64,000 bases of DNA, taken from the NCBI GenBank assembly GCA_964390905.1, contig CAYMLO010000044.1, positions 1 to 64,000 of the forward strand, read 5' to 3'. Made by a program: the position numbers and the translations under genes. This document shows, one piece after another, positions 16,463 through 24,689 of this stretch (positions within the stretch are counted from its first letter, which is position 1; every line of letters starts with the position of its first letter). Source of the DNA: JAFGLZ01 sp964390905 (lineage in GTDB: Bacteria; Planctomycetota; Phycisphaerae; UBA1845; JAFGLZ01). The notes beneath the pieces are model-generated. The model worked only from the letters and a program-made list of their open reading frames with translations, was not told where the DNA came from and searched no databases.

Positions 16463-17653
16463 TCAGTCGCTGAAGATCTTGCTGAACAACCCTCCTGACT
16501 TTTTCGCTGTCGCGTCCTTGGATTCCCCTGCCGCGGGCGAGTGGAGCTTCTCGGCCAGCTCGCGGAAGCACTGCCGGACCTTACTCTTGGCGGCGTGCAA
16601 CAGAAGCGGCTCGCCCATGTTGATCGCCCCGCTGACCGCCTTCCAATCGTCAACGATGCCGTGGAACAGGGGCTGGTCCAGCGTCGCCTCGATGTGGTCT
16701 ACCGTCAGGTGGCTCGATTCGCGCCCGACCTGGTTGCACACGAGCTTGATCCGAGACAGGTTGTAGCCCGCCTGGCCCAGCCCAGAGAGAATCCGGTCGG
16801 TGTTTCGGATGCTGCTCACCAGGAGCTGGACGATCAGGAGGTTGACGTCGGCCATGTCCAGCACCGTCTTGCCGCCCAAGTCGTAGCGATTGGGGCCGTC
16901 CACCAGCACGTAGTCGTAGAGCTCCTGAAGCATGCTCAGCACGCCGCTGCAGTGCGCCGCCGAGATGTTGTCCGCCTGTGCGAAGAGGTTGGGCCTGGCC
17001 AAGACGTGGACGCCGGTCGAATGCTTGACCATGGCCTTCTCGATCATCGACTGATCGCACTGCTCGAGCGAATCGGTCAGTTCGGCGATCGTGAAGTTCG
17101 GTTGGACGTCGAGATAGGTCGCCACCTGCCCAAAGCGGAAATCCAGATCGACCAGCGCCACCTGCGTCGAGGTCAGATCCGCCAGCTCGACGGCCAGGTT
17201 GCTGGCCACAACGGTTGCCCCTACGCCGCCAACGCTGCCGATCACGGACACGAGCTTGCCCGTCTTGGGCGAGGCCGGCCGTTGCTGAGCGATACGCTGC
17301 AACGTCTCGGCGAGCTGCGTGACATCCAAGGGCTTGAGCAGGAATTCCCTGAAACCGGCCCGCAAGGCCGCCAGCACCACTTGGCCGTCCTGGGACCCGC
17401 TGATCCCGAACACGGGCAGATCGGGACGCTCCTGGGCGATTTGCCCGGCGACGTGGAGAACGGCTTCGGGCTGGGGGTCCAGATGGATCACGGCCACGTC
17501 GCACGCGAACTGGCTCACGGCGGCCGGCAGCAGCCCCAGCTCGTCTACCTCCGCGACGATCTTGACGTCATCGATGCTGAGTAGGTCCGCGCGCAGATCG
17601 GGTGCGTACTCCTCGTCGGCATTGAAGACGATCAGGCGCGTCCCAATGGCCAT
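16463..17653 (-). CDS. cpaE: Tad pilus localisation ATPase-like protein CpaE/TadZ
   Basis: 396 residues from the ATG at 17653 (GGAG 8 nt upstream); a GTG four codons earlier is also possible. Residues ~1-115 form a receiver-like domain (VAVIHLDPQP, FREFLLKPLDV). Residues ~125-370 are a ParA/MinD-type P-loop domain. The deviant Walker A reads GSVGGVGATVVASN: the family's signature lysine and the P-loop lysine are both absent, as in atypical TadZ proteins, so ATP hydrolysis may be lost. VDLDFRFG and YVLVDGPN are the other nucleotide-site motifs. Role: polar positioning of the Tad machinery. Between cpaC and cpaF. Confidence 0.88.
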   Translation of the reverse strand: MAIGTRLIVFNADEEYAPDLRADLLSIDDVKIVAEVDELGLLPAAVSQFACDVAVIHLDPQPEAVLHVAGQIAQERPDLPVFGISGSQDGQVVLAALRAGFREFLLKPLDVTQLAETLQRIAQQRPASPKTGKLVSVIGSVGGVGATVVASNLAVELADLTSTQVALVDLDFRFGQVATYLDVQPNFTIAELTDSLEQCDQSMIEKAMVKHSTGVHVLARPNLFAQADNISAAHCSGVLSMLQELYDYVLVDGPNRYDLGGKTVLDMADVNLLIVQLLVSSIRNTDRILSGLGQAGYNLSRIKLVCNQVGRESSHLTVDHIEATLDQPLFHGIVDDWKAVSGAINMGEPLLLHAAKSKVRQCFRELAEKLHSPAAGESKDATAKKSGGLFSKIFSD

Positions 17654-17901
17654 GAGATGCTCCACACCCCAGTTGGCGGACGGGGTTGTCGCAACCCCGG
17701 GTAGCTTGGATCTCCAGCGAGGTGCACTCGACCGTGCGCTTGGCCCCCCGGCCGACGAGCGTACCGTTGACCGGTGTGCGTTTGAGGCCCCCCAGAGGTC
17801 CTCGGGCCTCCCGCCCTTCCCGGGGCGAGTCCGGCCGCTTCGCTATCGATCATCGCCGGGCAAGGCCCGCCCAGCGACAAGCAAGAGCGGTCGATGCCCG
17901 A

Positions 17902-20169
17902 TCAGTGGCTCTCTTCACCCTCCGCAGCCCCCCATGGCCCGTGCAGCTGAAGCCGTGCCATCCCACTTGCGGGGGGGGACTGTCGGATCGGTGCCGTCAC
18001 CGGCGGGGCCGTCTTCAGGGCCCGTTCCGGGGCGCTCGGCACCGGACGCTTCACACCCTCCAATTCACCCAAGCCGAACAGCTGCCAGTCGTTCGGGCTG
18101 GTCATCTCTTCGCCCGGCACCGGGGGAACCTGGTCCGGGTTCAGCGGCGAGACCAACTCCGGCGTGCACAGGACCAGCAGCTCAGTCAGGTTCCTCTGAT
18201 ACGATACTGAGCTGAACAGCGCGCCCAGTACCGGAATGTCCCCCAGCCCAGGGATCTTCTGGGCCACGCCGCGGACTCTGTCATGCAGCAGACCCGCCAG
18301 GGCCAGCGTCTGACCGTTCCCGATCTCAACCACCGTCTCCAGCTGCCGGGTCGACTTGCCCGGAACGGCCGTATTCTGGATGACGGTCCCGATAGTATCA
18401 TCGGGTTGACTGACCTCCGGCATTATCCGCAATCTGATTCGCTGTTCGGCCAAGACCGTGGGCGTGAAGGCCAGTCGGACGCCGAATTCCTTGAATTCCA
18501 CCGCTGGGACGCCGCCTTCCTGAGGAACGGGGTACGCAAACTCTCCTCCAACCATGAAATTCGCCGTCTGACCGCTGATGGCCACCAGGTTCGGCTCTGC
18601 CAGGATCCGGATCAGGCTGTTCTGGCGGAGGGCACTGATGAACAGCTGCATCTGGATGCGAGGAAAGCCCAGCGAAAGCGGGACGTTCGGCTGGAGGGGA
18701 ATCCCATTCTGGTCGGTGAGAAACGGCACCCGGGGGGCCGGTATCCCCGGGGCCACCGGGGCAACCAGGGCATCGGCGGCCGCACCGATGTTCGCCGGGT
18801 TGATCTCCCCGATCTGGTTGACCACGAACATGTCCCGCACGTTGTCGCCCGCCAGCCACCCGTTGATGCCCAGCTCGCGCAGGGCCTGCTTGCTGACCTC
18901 AGCCACGGTGCACCGCAACAGCACCTGCTGCACCCCGGCCACCTGCAGGTGGTTCTTGACCTGGCCCTGGCCGGAGGGGTCCTTCGCCGCGTAGATTTCG
19001 GCGATCTCCTCGACCCGTTCAGCCGTCTCGACGTCGGGCACCCGGCCCTGCAAAACGAACGTGTCTAGAACCTTCTTGACCTGCACCTTGGCGGTCGGGG
19101 CCATCTTGCCGATGATCTCGTGGAGCTGCTTGAGCTGGACCCGATCCAACTGCACCACGGGGTCCTCCCAGAGCGCCATGTGATCCTTGACCTGCCCCTC
19201 GCCCTTCGCGAAGACCTGCGCGATCTCCAGGATCCGCTGCTTGGCGTCGACGTCGGGGACTTCGCCTTCCAGCACGATGGCCCCAAGCACGCTCGTGGCC
19301 CGGACCTCGGCGTCGGGAACTTCCTTGGCGATCACCTCGTTGAGCTGCTCCACGTCCGCCTCGACGGTCACCTCCAGAATCTGGATCTGCTTGTCTTCCG
19401 TGAACAGCAGGAGCTGCGTCATGCCGAACCACTTGCCGATGATGAGGATTTCCGTGGGCGTGAGGATCTCGGCCTGGATGATGTCCTTGTGCTTGTCCTC
19501 GGCTTCCAGCGGTTCCTGTCGGGTGACCTGTCTGGTCTTCTTCCCCTTGGTCTCTGTCTCCCGGACGGTCTGCATCTGATCCCCGGCGCCCTTCAGCGCC
19601 GGCGACAGCGCCTGAACCCGCCGGCACGGAACGTTCGTCTGGATCAGCATGCTCTTGTTGATCTTCAGGGAGATCCGCTGCGCCGGCGCAGCCCGTACCG
19701 AGGCCTTGAATGGCTGGGGCTGGCCCTTTCGAACCACCTTGGGCGGCTCGGGAGATACGTCGACCAAGAACACCGGCGTCTTGCCGTCCTCGGTGAACAG
19801 GCGCAGGGCCGCTTTGCCCGTCGCCTTGCCGAGCACCGCCACCTCATAGGGGCTGAGCCGCTCGGCCAGGACAATCCCCTGCGGGTTCACGTCGACCCGC
19901 TCGCAGGCGATGTCGCTCTTGATGAGGACCTGCTCATTGACCTTCAGAGCCAGTCTTCGGGTCGACTCTTTGAGGATCGCCCCCCGAAAGACCACGATCC
20001 TACGGACCTGGTCCTTCGCCTGGCTCTCGCCGCCCGCTTTGGGCTGTTCGGCCAAGAGCGGGGCGCACGCCCATCCCGCCAGACAGACGGCGACACATCC
20101 TCGCCACGCGCGATCGACGGATTGGTGAGTCCCACGCCCCCCCTGCAGAACATCCTTGTCTTGAGCCAT
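17902..20169 (-). CDS. cpaC: Tad pilus outer-membrane secretin CpaC/RcpA
   Basis: 755 residues from the ATG at 20169, selected for GGGAGGT 6 nt upstream and the signal peptide that then follows (CVAVCLAGWACAPLLA). Two copies of the pilus-secretin N-terminal domain appear (LALKVNEQVLIKSDIACERV and ISLKINKSMLIQTNVPCRRV), then two BON-like modules (~residues 275-420), then the secretin core with VEIGNGQTLALAGLL and the signature IPGLGDIPVLGALFSS. Forms the outer-membrane pore for the Flp pilus. It is longer than typical CpaC because of the duplicated N-terminal domains. Located 56 bp after cpaB. Confidence 0.93.
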   Translation of the reverse strand: MAQDKDVLQGGRGTHQSVDRAWRGCVAVCLAGWACAPLLAEQPKAGGESQAKDQVRRIVVFRGAILKESTRRLALKVNEQVLIKSDIACERVDVNPQGIVLAERLSPYEVAVLGKATGKAALRLFTEDGKTPVFLVDVSPEPPKVVRKGQPQPFKASVRAAPAQRISLKINKSMLIQTNVPCRRVQALSPALKGAGDQMQTVRETETKGKKTRQVTRQEPLEAEDKHKDIIQAEILTPTEILIIGKWFGMTQLLLFTEDKQIQILEVTVEADVEQLNEVIAKEVPDAEVRATSVLGAIVLEGEVPDVDAKQRILEIAQVFAKGEGQVKDHMALWEDPVVQLDRVQLKQLHEIIGKMAPTAKVQVKKVLDTFVLQGRVPDVETAERVEEIAEIYAAKDPSGQGQVKNHLQVAGVQQVLLRCTVAEVSKQALRELGINGWLAGDNVRDMFVVNQIGEINPANIGAAADALVAPVAPGIPAPRVPFLTDQNGIPLQPNVPLSLGFPRIQMQLFISALRQNSLIRILAEPNLVAISGQTANFMVGGEFAYPVPQEGGVPAVEFKEFGVRLAFTPTVLAEQRIRLRIMPEVSQPDDTIGTVIQNTAVPGKSTRQLETVVEIGNGQTLALAGLLHDRVRGVAQKIPGLGDIPVLGALFSSVSYQRNLTELLVLCTPELVSPLNPDQVPPVPGEEMTSPNDWQLFGLGELEGVKRPVPSAPERALKTAPPVTAPIRQSPPASGMARLQLHGPWGAAEGEESH

Positions 20170-20225
20170 CCCTGACCTCCCTGCCAATTGGGATCCGCCC
20201 GGGCTTCCTGCCGGGCAGCCCGCCA

Positions 20226-21260
20226 CTATTCAGTGTAGGCGATGTCCCCGTCGTCGGGCCCGGCTGACGCCGACCCCGCGGCCCACTGCTGACGACGCTG
20301 CGGGCGCCGCTGGTACGGGGACGCCTGACCTGCGAACATCGCACCGGTGGAACCCTCGAAGCCGATTTCCTCCATCGAGTCCGGACCGCGGAAGACCTTC
20401 CGTACGCGTCTGCCGCCGTTGATCAGGTCAACCGTGTAGCGCTTGGGCGCTTGGGCAACCTGCACCGGTTCAGGCTCGCCTGCCCCGAACATCCGCTCGA
20501 AGAAGCCGCTGATCGACGCCTTCCACCCGTTCTTGTTGTCGCCCGTGCCATCGCCGAAGAGTTCGTCCTCGTCCTGGGCGGCCAACACCTTGCTCTGTTT
20601 GTCCAGCGAACCACGCATCGCCAGTCGGATCTTGCCTTTGGAGCTGGCCAGGTGGATCTTGGCCACATCCTTGGGCTTCACGATCAGCGTAACGGACCGG
20701 CTGACGTTCGGGCCGGTGTCCTGAGGGTTCTGGCCCATCGTCGCGCCGACGGCCGCCACCTCGATGTTCTGCAGAATGATCTTGCTGATCGTCTTGCCCT
20801 GTCTGCCGCTCTTGACCGAGAAGACTGCGGCTACGTCGACGTGCACGCCCGGCTTGAGCCACCCGCCCACCGCCGACCACTCGTCCACCCGAACGGCCAC
20901 GGCCCGCATCCCGTCCGGGATCTTCGCACCCAGGCCCGGGGCCGTCCCCTTCGGCGCGAGCATCGTGGGCAGGATGGGCATGTCCCTCGGGATCATCATG
21001 GCGGTGACACGTTCTTGCACTTCCTGGACATCCGAGAAGTGCTGGGACGGCGCGAGGTCTTCCGGCACCTCCTGGATCGTCACCATGGTCTCGTTGATGG
21101 GCATCCCTTGGGGGATGTCCGCCTTGGCCGTGACGATCTGGGTCGTCTGGACCGTCCCCGTCGTGCCCTGCACGGACTTGATGTGTTTCAGGACCCTGCT
21201 GACCGCGAAGATGCCGACGGTCAGACCGATCGCGAGCGGGATGATGGCTTTGCTTTTCAT
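20226..21260 (-). CDS. cpaB: Tad pilus assembly protein CpaB/RcpC
   Basis: 344 residues. An N-terminal membrane helix (residues 5-22), then the SAF-type domain (VTAKADIPQGMPINETMV) and the RcpC core (GMRAVAVRVDEWSAVGGWLKPGVHVDVAAVF). The second half has a charged region and a Gln/Arg-rich tail containing QRRPQRRQQ. A periplasmic inner-membrane protein thought to support the secretin and to bind peptidoglycan through SAF. AAAGGTG lies ~7 nt before the ATG. Preceded by a 177 bp gap after the TadE-like gene. Confidence 0.92.
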   Translation of the reverse strand: MKSKAIIPLAIGLTVGIFAVSRVLKHIKSVQGTTGTVQTTQIVTAKADIPQGMPINETMVTIQEVPEDLAPSQHFSDVQEVQERVTAMMIPRDMPILPTMLAPKGTAPGLGAKIPDGMRAVAVRVDEWSAVGGWLKPGVHVDVAAVFSVKSGRQGKTISKIILQNIEVAAVGATMGQNPQDTGPNVSRSVTLIVKPKDVAKIHLASSKGKIRLAMRGSLDKQSKVLAAQDEDELFGDGTGDNKNGWKASISGFFERMFGAGEPEPVQVAQAPKRYTVDLINGGRRVRKVFRGPDSMEEIGFEGSTGAMFAGQASPYQRRPQRRQQWAAGSASAGPDDGDIAYTE

Positions 21261-21437
21261 CTCATCACCTTTGCTCCCCGTGTCGGGGTCAGCGCGACCA
21301 CCGGGCAGGTGCGCTTCGGGCTCACTGCAAGCGCACTAACCCAGCGCTATTCTTATCGGACGAATGCCGCTTCGGGCTATAGGCCCCAATACGACATTCC
21401 CACTCGCCCATTCCCCTCGGAAAGCGCCGGTGACGGA

Positions 21438-21872
21438 TCAGGACCCCTCTTTCCGCATCGAGCAGGTCGCCGTCAGGATCTTCTCCTCCAGTCCCGGGAA
21501 GTAGCCGGCGACCAGCGAGATGTCGGCATAGTAGATCGACACCGTGACCGACTCGGTCGGATCTGGCACCGTCGCCCGCGTCATCTCCACCCAATAGCAC
21601 GTCAAGCCCGTCGGGCTCATGAATCCGTTCACGCGGTCAAGGATGTCTTGGTCGGTGCTCCCTTTGATCACGGCTGTGCGGCATCCTTCCCGAGCCGCGT
21701 TCGTCAGCGACTGCTGGACCGACATCGCCCAACTGAACTCGATCACTCCCAGAACCAACGTCAGCAGAACGGGCGTGACGACCGCCATCTCGACAATGGC
21801 CGCCCCCCGTCGCTGCTTGCCAGCTCTGAGCCGAGCTCTGACCGGTCGTCTCGAGAATCCAGATACGTCCAC
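21438..21872 (-). CDS. TadE-like minor pseudopilin
   Basis: 144 residues from a GTG at 21872 with GAAGGTG just upstream. The short basic N-terminus ends in RRG, then AAIVEMAVVTPVLLTLVLGV, a prepilin-like hydrophobic helix with Glu at +5 after the glycine, as needed for processing by the TadV/CpaA peptidase. The rest is a small exported domain. TadE-type proteins are minor components required for Tad pilus assembly. Only one such gene is visible; no TadF or TadG follows. Lies 24 bp after cpaA. Confidence 0.87.
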   Translation of the reverse strand: MDVSGFSRRPVRARLRAGKQRRGAAIVEMAVVTPVLLTLVLGVIEFSWAMSVQQSLTNAAREGCRTAVIKGSTDQDILDRVNGFMSPTGLTCYWVEMTRATVPDPTESVTVSIYYADISLVAGYFPGLEEKILTATCSMRKEGS

Positions 21873-21896
21873 GATTCACCTTCCCTTCCCCAGGCG

Positions 21897-22451
21897 CTAC
21901 AGGGCCCACCATCCCAGGCACTGGCCGCACAGCACGATGAGCGACCCGGCCGTCAGCGGGACCCCGTATGGCAGCAACTGTGAGCTGTTGCCGAAGCTCT
22001 TGGCGCTCCCATACTCGCTAAAGGCCGTCTTGGTGTTGCTCACCTTCACCAGGATCGTCTGAAGGTTGGCGACGGCGTTCCAGAGCCTGCCGCTTGCCAG
22101 GATCATGATGACGGCCACCACGCCGCCGATCACCGCACCGGTGCAGAAGGCCACCAGGGTCATCCACGGACCGAACCAGACCCCGATCGCGGCCATCAGC
22201 TTGACGTCCCCGGCGCCCATGCCGTGCATCGCCCAGGGGACGATCAGCACGCCAAAGCCCACCAACAGGCCCAATCCCCCCGCGCTCAGGCCATCCGTCC
22301 CGTGGAACGAGAACTGCACTGCGAAACCGCATGACGCCAACGCAGCGTTCAACCAGTTGGGAACCTTCTTGGCCTTGTAGTCAATCCATGAGGCCAGCAG
22401 GACCCCCGGAACCAGGATCGCACACGTGACTTGCCAGTAATCCCACTGCAT
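21897..22451 (-). CDS. cpaA: Prepilin peptidase CpaA/TadV (A24 family)
   Basis: 184 residues, the short TadV form without the methylase domain. Five or six hydrophobic helices. The two catalytic aspartates lie in ASWIDYKAKKVPN (near residue 24) and MGAGDVKLMAAIG (near 80). Cleaves the Flp and TadE leader peptides at the cytoplasmic face of the inner membrane. GGAGG 7 nt before the ATG. 201 bp separate it from flp upstream, including a strong stem-loop. Confidence 0.93.
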   Translation of the reverse strand: MQWDYWQVTCAILVPGVLLASWIDYKAKKVPNWLNAALASCGFAVQFSFHGTDGLSAGGLGLLVGFGVLIVPWAMHGMGAGDVKLMAAIGVWFGPWMTLVAFCTGAVIGGVVAVIMILASGRLWNAVANLQTILVKVSNTKTAFSEYGSAKSFGNSSQLLPYGVPLTAGSLIVLCGQCLGWWAL

Positions 22452-22583
22452 GGTCGCGCCTCCCTTGTCTCCCTTTAGCCATCGATGGCGGTGCCAGGCA
22501 CCTGTCTTGCCGTCGCCGGCGCGCCCTCGACGCTGCTCTCTGCCCCGGATCTCTGCCCCGAAAGTTCATCAGGACCATTGAAC

Positions 22584-22624
22584 AGGCCGTGGGCGATCCC
22601 CCCGGAGAGCACCGCCCACGGCCT
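22584..22624 (-). terminator. Strong stem-loop between flp and cpaA
   Basis: A perfect 12 bp stem AGGCCGTGGGCG/CGCCCACGGCCT (22584-22595 with 22613-22624) and a 17 nt loop, 28 nt after the flp stop. No U-run follows, so rather than a full terminator it may be a partial attenuator or an RNA-stabilising structure that lets pilin be made in excess over the assembly genes. Confidence 0.6.
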
Positions 22625-22652
22625 TGTATTCATCTAGCAGACTCCGCCTGGA

Positions 22653-22850
22653 TTAGGAGCCACCACCAACGGCACCATCAGGCAGCTCGGCCTCGACGTT
22701 GGTGAAGATGTCTTCGACCTTCTCGCCCAAGGCCGTAATGGCCGTCAACGCCACGATGATGATCAGGGCCAGCATGACCGCATACTCGGTCGCAGTCGGG
22801 CCGTCTTCACTGACCAGGAAGCTCTTTGCACGATCGAAAAAGGCCTTCAT
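22653..22850 (-). CDS. flp: Flp-type major pilin
   Basis: 65 residues. Leader MKAFFDRAKSFLVSEDG, then PTATEYAVMLALIIIVALTA; Glu at +5 and Tyr at +6 after the glycine are the Flp hallmark and mark the site cut by CpaA. After the helix only a short tail (ALGEKVEDIF...) remains, normal for Flp. AAAGGAG (22860-22866) is an excellent ribosome-binding site 9 nt upstream. First gene of the tad operon and expected to be its most expressed product. Confidence 0.95.
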   Translation of the reverse strand: MKAFFDRAKSFLVSEDGPTATEYAVMLALIIIVALTAITALGEKVEDIFTNVEAELPDGAVGGGS

Positions 22851-22942
22851 TACCGTAATCTCCTTTCAGGAGTCTCTATGGATGGACAACAGCTCGCCGG
22901 AGCCCGCGTCTAGGGCAGGCTACGGGCGATTGTCTGAACCAA

Positions 22943-22991
22943 GGAGCCGTAGGCTCCACCAGTCCCAATCCAACGGTGTCCGTCACCGTTG
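22943..22991 (-). promoter_or_regulatory. Two hairpins in the long flp leader
   Basis: On the minus-strand transcript the first hairpin is CAACGGTG/CACCGTTG (22971-22978 with 22984-22991, 5 nt loop) and the second GGAGCC/GGCTCC (22943-22948 with 22952-22957, 3 nt loop), both perfect. They lie 93-141 nt upstream of the flp start. Likely cis-acting RNA affecting stability or translation; no known riboswitch family recognised. Apart from these and the candidate promoter, 22851-23278 shows nothing. Confidence 0.5.
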
Positions 22992-23123
22992 GCTCTGCTC
23001 ATATTTGGAGGCCGCGTCAGGACCCCAACCGGGTCGAACGCGTCGTGAGAACTGCCTGGCAGGCGCTGTGTTATGGCCATCCCCCCCTGCAGTCAGACAT
23101 GGCCACCGGCGAAACGCAATACC

Positions 23124-23152
23124 AACATAAGAAACAATCGGGCTCTGGGCAA
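23124..23152 (-). promoter_or_regulatory. Candidate promoter of the flp-tad operon
   Basis: Minus strand: TTGCCC (23147-23152), 17 nt spacer, TATGTT (23124-23129). This would give a leader of roughly 265 nt containing the two hairpins. Four of six bases match at each hexamer, so only moderate support. Confidence 0.35.
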
Positions 23153-23278
23153 ACCCGGGGTCATCGTTTTTTTATAACTTGGAGAAGATAGCAAAGGTGG
23201 GGGGATACTGTGATCGCGGTAGGGCCCCGCAGGTTGCCATTATCGGGGGGTGGCGAGGCAGACGGCCACGGGACGGTG

Positions 23279-23788
23279 TCAGGCCCGCTCCCCAGCTGCC
23301 TGGTGGGATGCGGTCGTTTTTGGCGAGACCGGCGCTGGTTTGCGCGCTCGCGTCCCTGCGGCGTTCTTCTTGCTGACGGGTCTGTTCGGCGTGGATGTCC
23401 CGTTCGTGACGATCTTACAGGCGCCGATCAGCGCCCCGCCGTCACGCATGACCAACCGGGGGGCCTCCACGTTGCCCTCAATCCTGCCGGTGCGCTCGAT
23501 CTTGACGACGGTCTTGACCTGAACGTTCCCCCGGACCCGGCCGTGAACGATCAGCGACTCTGCCCGGATCGGGGCCACGACGTGGCCCTTCTTCTCGACC
23601 ACGATGTCGCCGCACGTTGCGAAGCTCCGGACCGCGTGATAGCTCTTGATCGTGTAGTCCTCACAGACGATGCGTTTCTGGCAGTGGGGACAGAAGACGG
23701 AGAGGGCCTTGCGGGAGACCTCGATCGGCTCGCCGCAATAGGTGCAACAGACCGTCCGCTTCTCGCCTTTGGTGGGCTTCTTGGCCAT
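23279..23788 (-). CDS. Zinc-ribbon bactofilin
   Basis: 169 residues. Residues 13-40 form a zinc ribbon (CTYCGEPI ... CPHCQKRI). Residues ~55-125 are a bactofilin core, with short repeated beta turns (GDIVVEKKGHVVAPI, VHGRVRGNVQV, IEGNVEAPRLVM, GALIGACKIV) that build a right-handed beta-helix polymer. A basic Pro/Ala tail ends the protein. Bactofilins form cytoskeletal filaments that scaffold envelope or polar complexes. The added ribbon is unusual and could recruit a partner or nucleic acid. The ATG at 23788 has no strong Shine-Dalgarno. A second, plain bactofilin lies 172 bp upstream in the same direction, and the tad operon follows. Confidence 0.78.
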   Translation of the reverse strand: MAKKPTKGEKRTVCCTYCGEPIEVSRKALSVFCPHCQKRIVCEDYTIKSYHAVRSFATCGDIVVEKKGHVVAPIRAESLIVHGRVRGNVQVKTVVKIERTGRIEGNVEAPRLVMRDGGALIGACKIVTNGTSTPNRPVSKKNAAGTRARKPAPVSPKTTASHQAAGERA

Positions 23789-23960
23789 GTCTAACTCAAC
23801 CGCCCGACACTTCGGCCGGCAACATCCGATTCTTCACAGGCCTGTTTGGACCGCCGTCGATGGCCGGCGTTTCGGACCCTCCCGGCAGTGCGTCCTGATC
23901 CTCCCGGCGCGCGGACGTCACCGCGCCACGGGTAGCATCGTCCCGGCCGCGTGAAGCGCT

Positions 23961-24389
23961 TTAGCCTTTCTTGGGCTGGGGCGGCTGGGGCGCGTCCTGC
24001 TTGGGCTGCGCTTGGGCATCGGACGACTTGGCGCCCGATGGCTTGCCCCCTTCATCAGGCCCGACGACGCAATTGCCAATGAAGGTCGCTCCGTCGGCGA
24101 CCTCCAATCGGGCGGTCCGAAGATCTCCTTCCAACCTGGCTGATGCCTTCAACTGCACTTTTCCGCTCGCCGACAGGTTGCCCTTGACCTCTCCGTCGAC
24201 GTCTATGTTGCCGGCCGTTACATCCGCCTTGATCCGAGCGCCCTTGGCCACGTGCAGCTGGCCCTTGCTTCTGACGGTCCCTTCGAACTCGCCGAATACG
24301 CGCACGCCTTTCTCAAAATCGAGATCGCCCTTGAACTTCGCATCGGGCCCGATGACCGTCGGAAACTCCCCATCTCCTTCAGCCGCCAT
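23961..24389 (-). CDS. Bactofilin
   Basis: 142 residues from the ATG at 24389, chosen for AAGGAG 9 nt upstream; the frame remains open further but without a site. The beta-helix repeats are regular: VIGPDAKFKGDLDFEKGVRV, GEFEGTVRSKGQLHV, IKADVTAGNIDVDGEVKGNL, VQLKASARLEGDLRT and ATFIGNCVV. The C-terminal ~30 residues are a Pro/Gln/Lys tail. It should polymerise into filaments at the membrane. Preceded by a promoter with a perfect -10. Probably works with the zinc-ribbon bactofilin next door. Confidence 0.9.
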   Translation of the reverse strand: MAAEGDGEFPTVIGPDAKFKGDLDFEKGVRVFGEFEGTVRSKGQLHVAKGARIKADVTAGNIDVDGEVKGNLSASGKVQLKASARLEGDLRTARLEVADGATFIGNCVVGPDEGGKPSGAKSSDAQAQPKQDAPQPPQPKKG

Positions 24390-24450
24390 CAAACACACTC
24401 CTTGTGCAAATCGTGAGACTCCCGCCGGAGCCATACGTATTGTCGATCCC

Positions 24451-24478
24451 ATTATATCCGAAGGGCGTCGCCGTTCAA
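24451..24478 (-). promoter_or_regulatory. Sigma70-type promoter for the bactofilin gene
   Basis: Minus strand TTGAAC (24473-24478), 16 nt spacer, TATAAT (24451-24456), a perfect -10. The predicted start near 24444 leaves a 55 nt leader. The rest of the 300 bp divergent gap (24390-24689) shows no gene. Confidence 0.62.
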
Positions 24479-24689
24479 CGGCTCGGGAGGCGTTCGCGCC
24501 GTCGCTTCTTTGCCGATGTGGAATCGGCGTGTTCCCCTTGTGGATCAAGCCCCTCTCGGAGTATCCTGATGCGTTTCCGCCGTGGCGGCTGGGACGAGCC
24601 GCTCTGATGATCCTGGCGGGACGGCGATCACTACGGCGCGATTGGGATGGGGGATTTCGGGACGAACCGCCCCGACGTTGGTGGCACGA

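Noticed and set aside
23101..23170. GGGCAAACC on the plus strand, suggesting a c-di-GMP-I riboswitch
   Set aside because: The other conserved blocks (GGGACGCAAAGCC and the GGUAGGUAGCGGGGUUACCGA-type end) are absent and no plus-strand gene follows.
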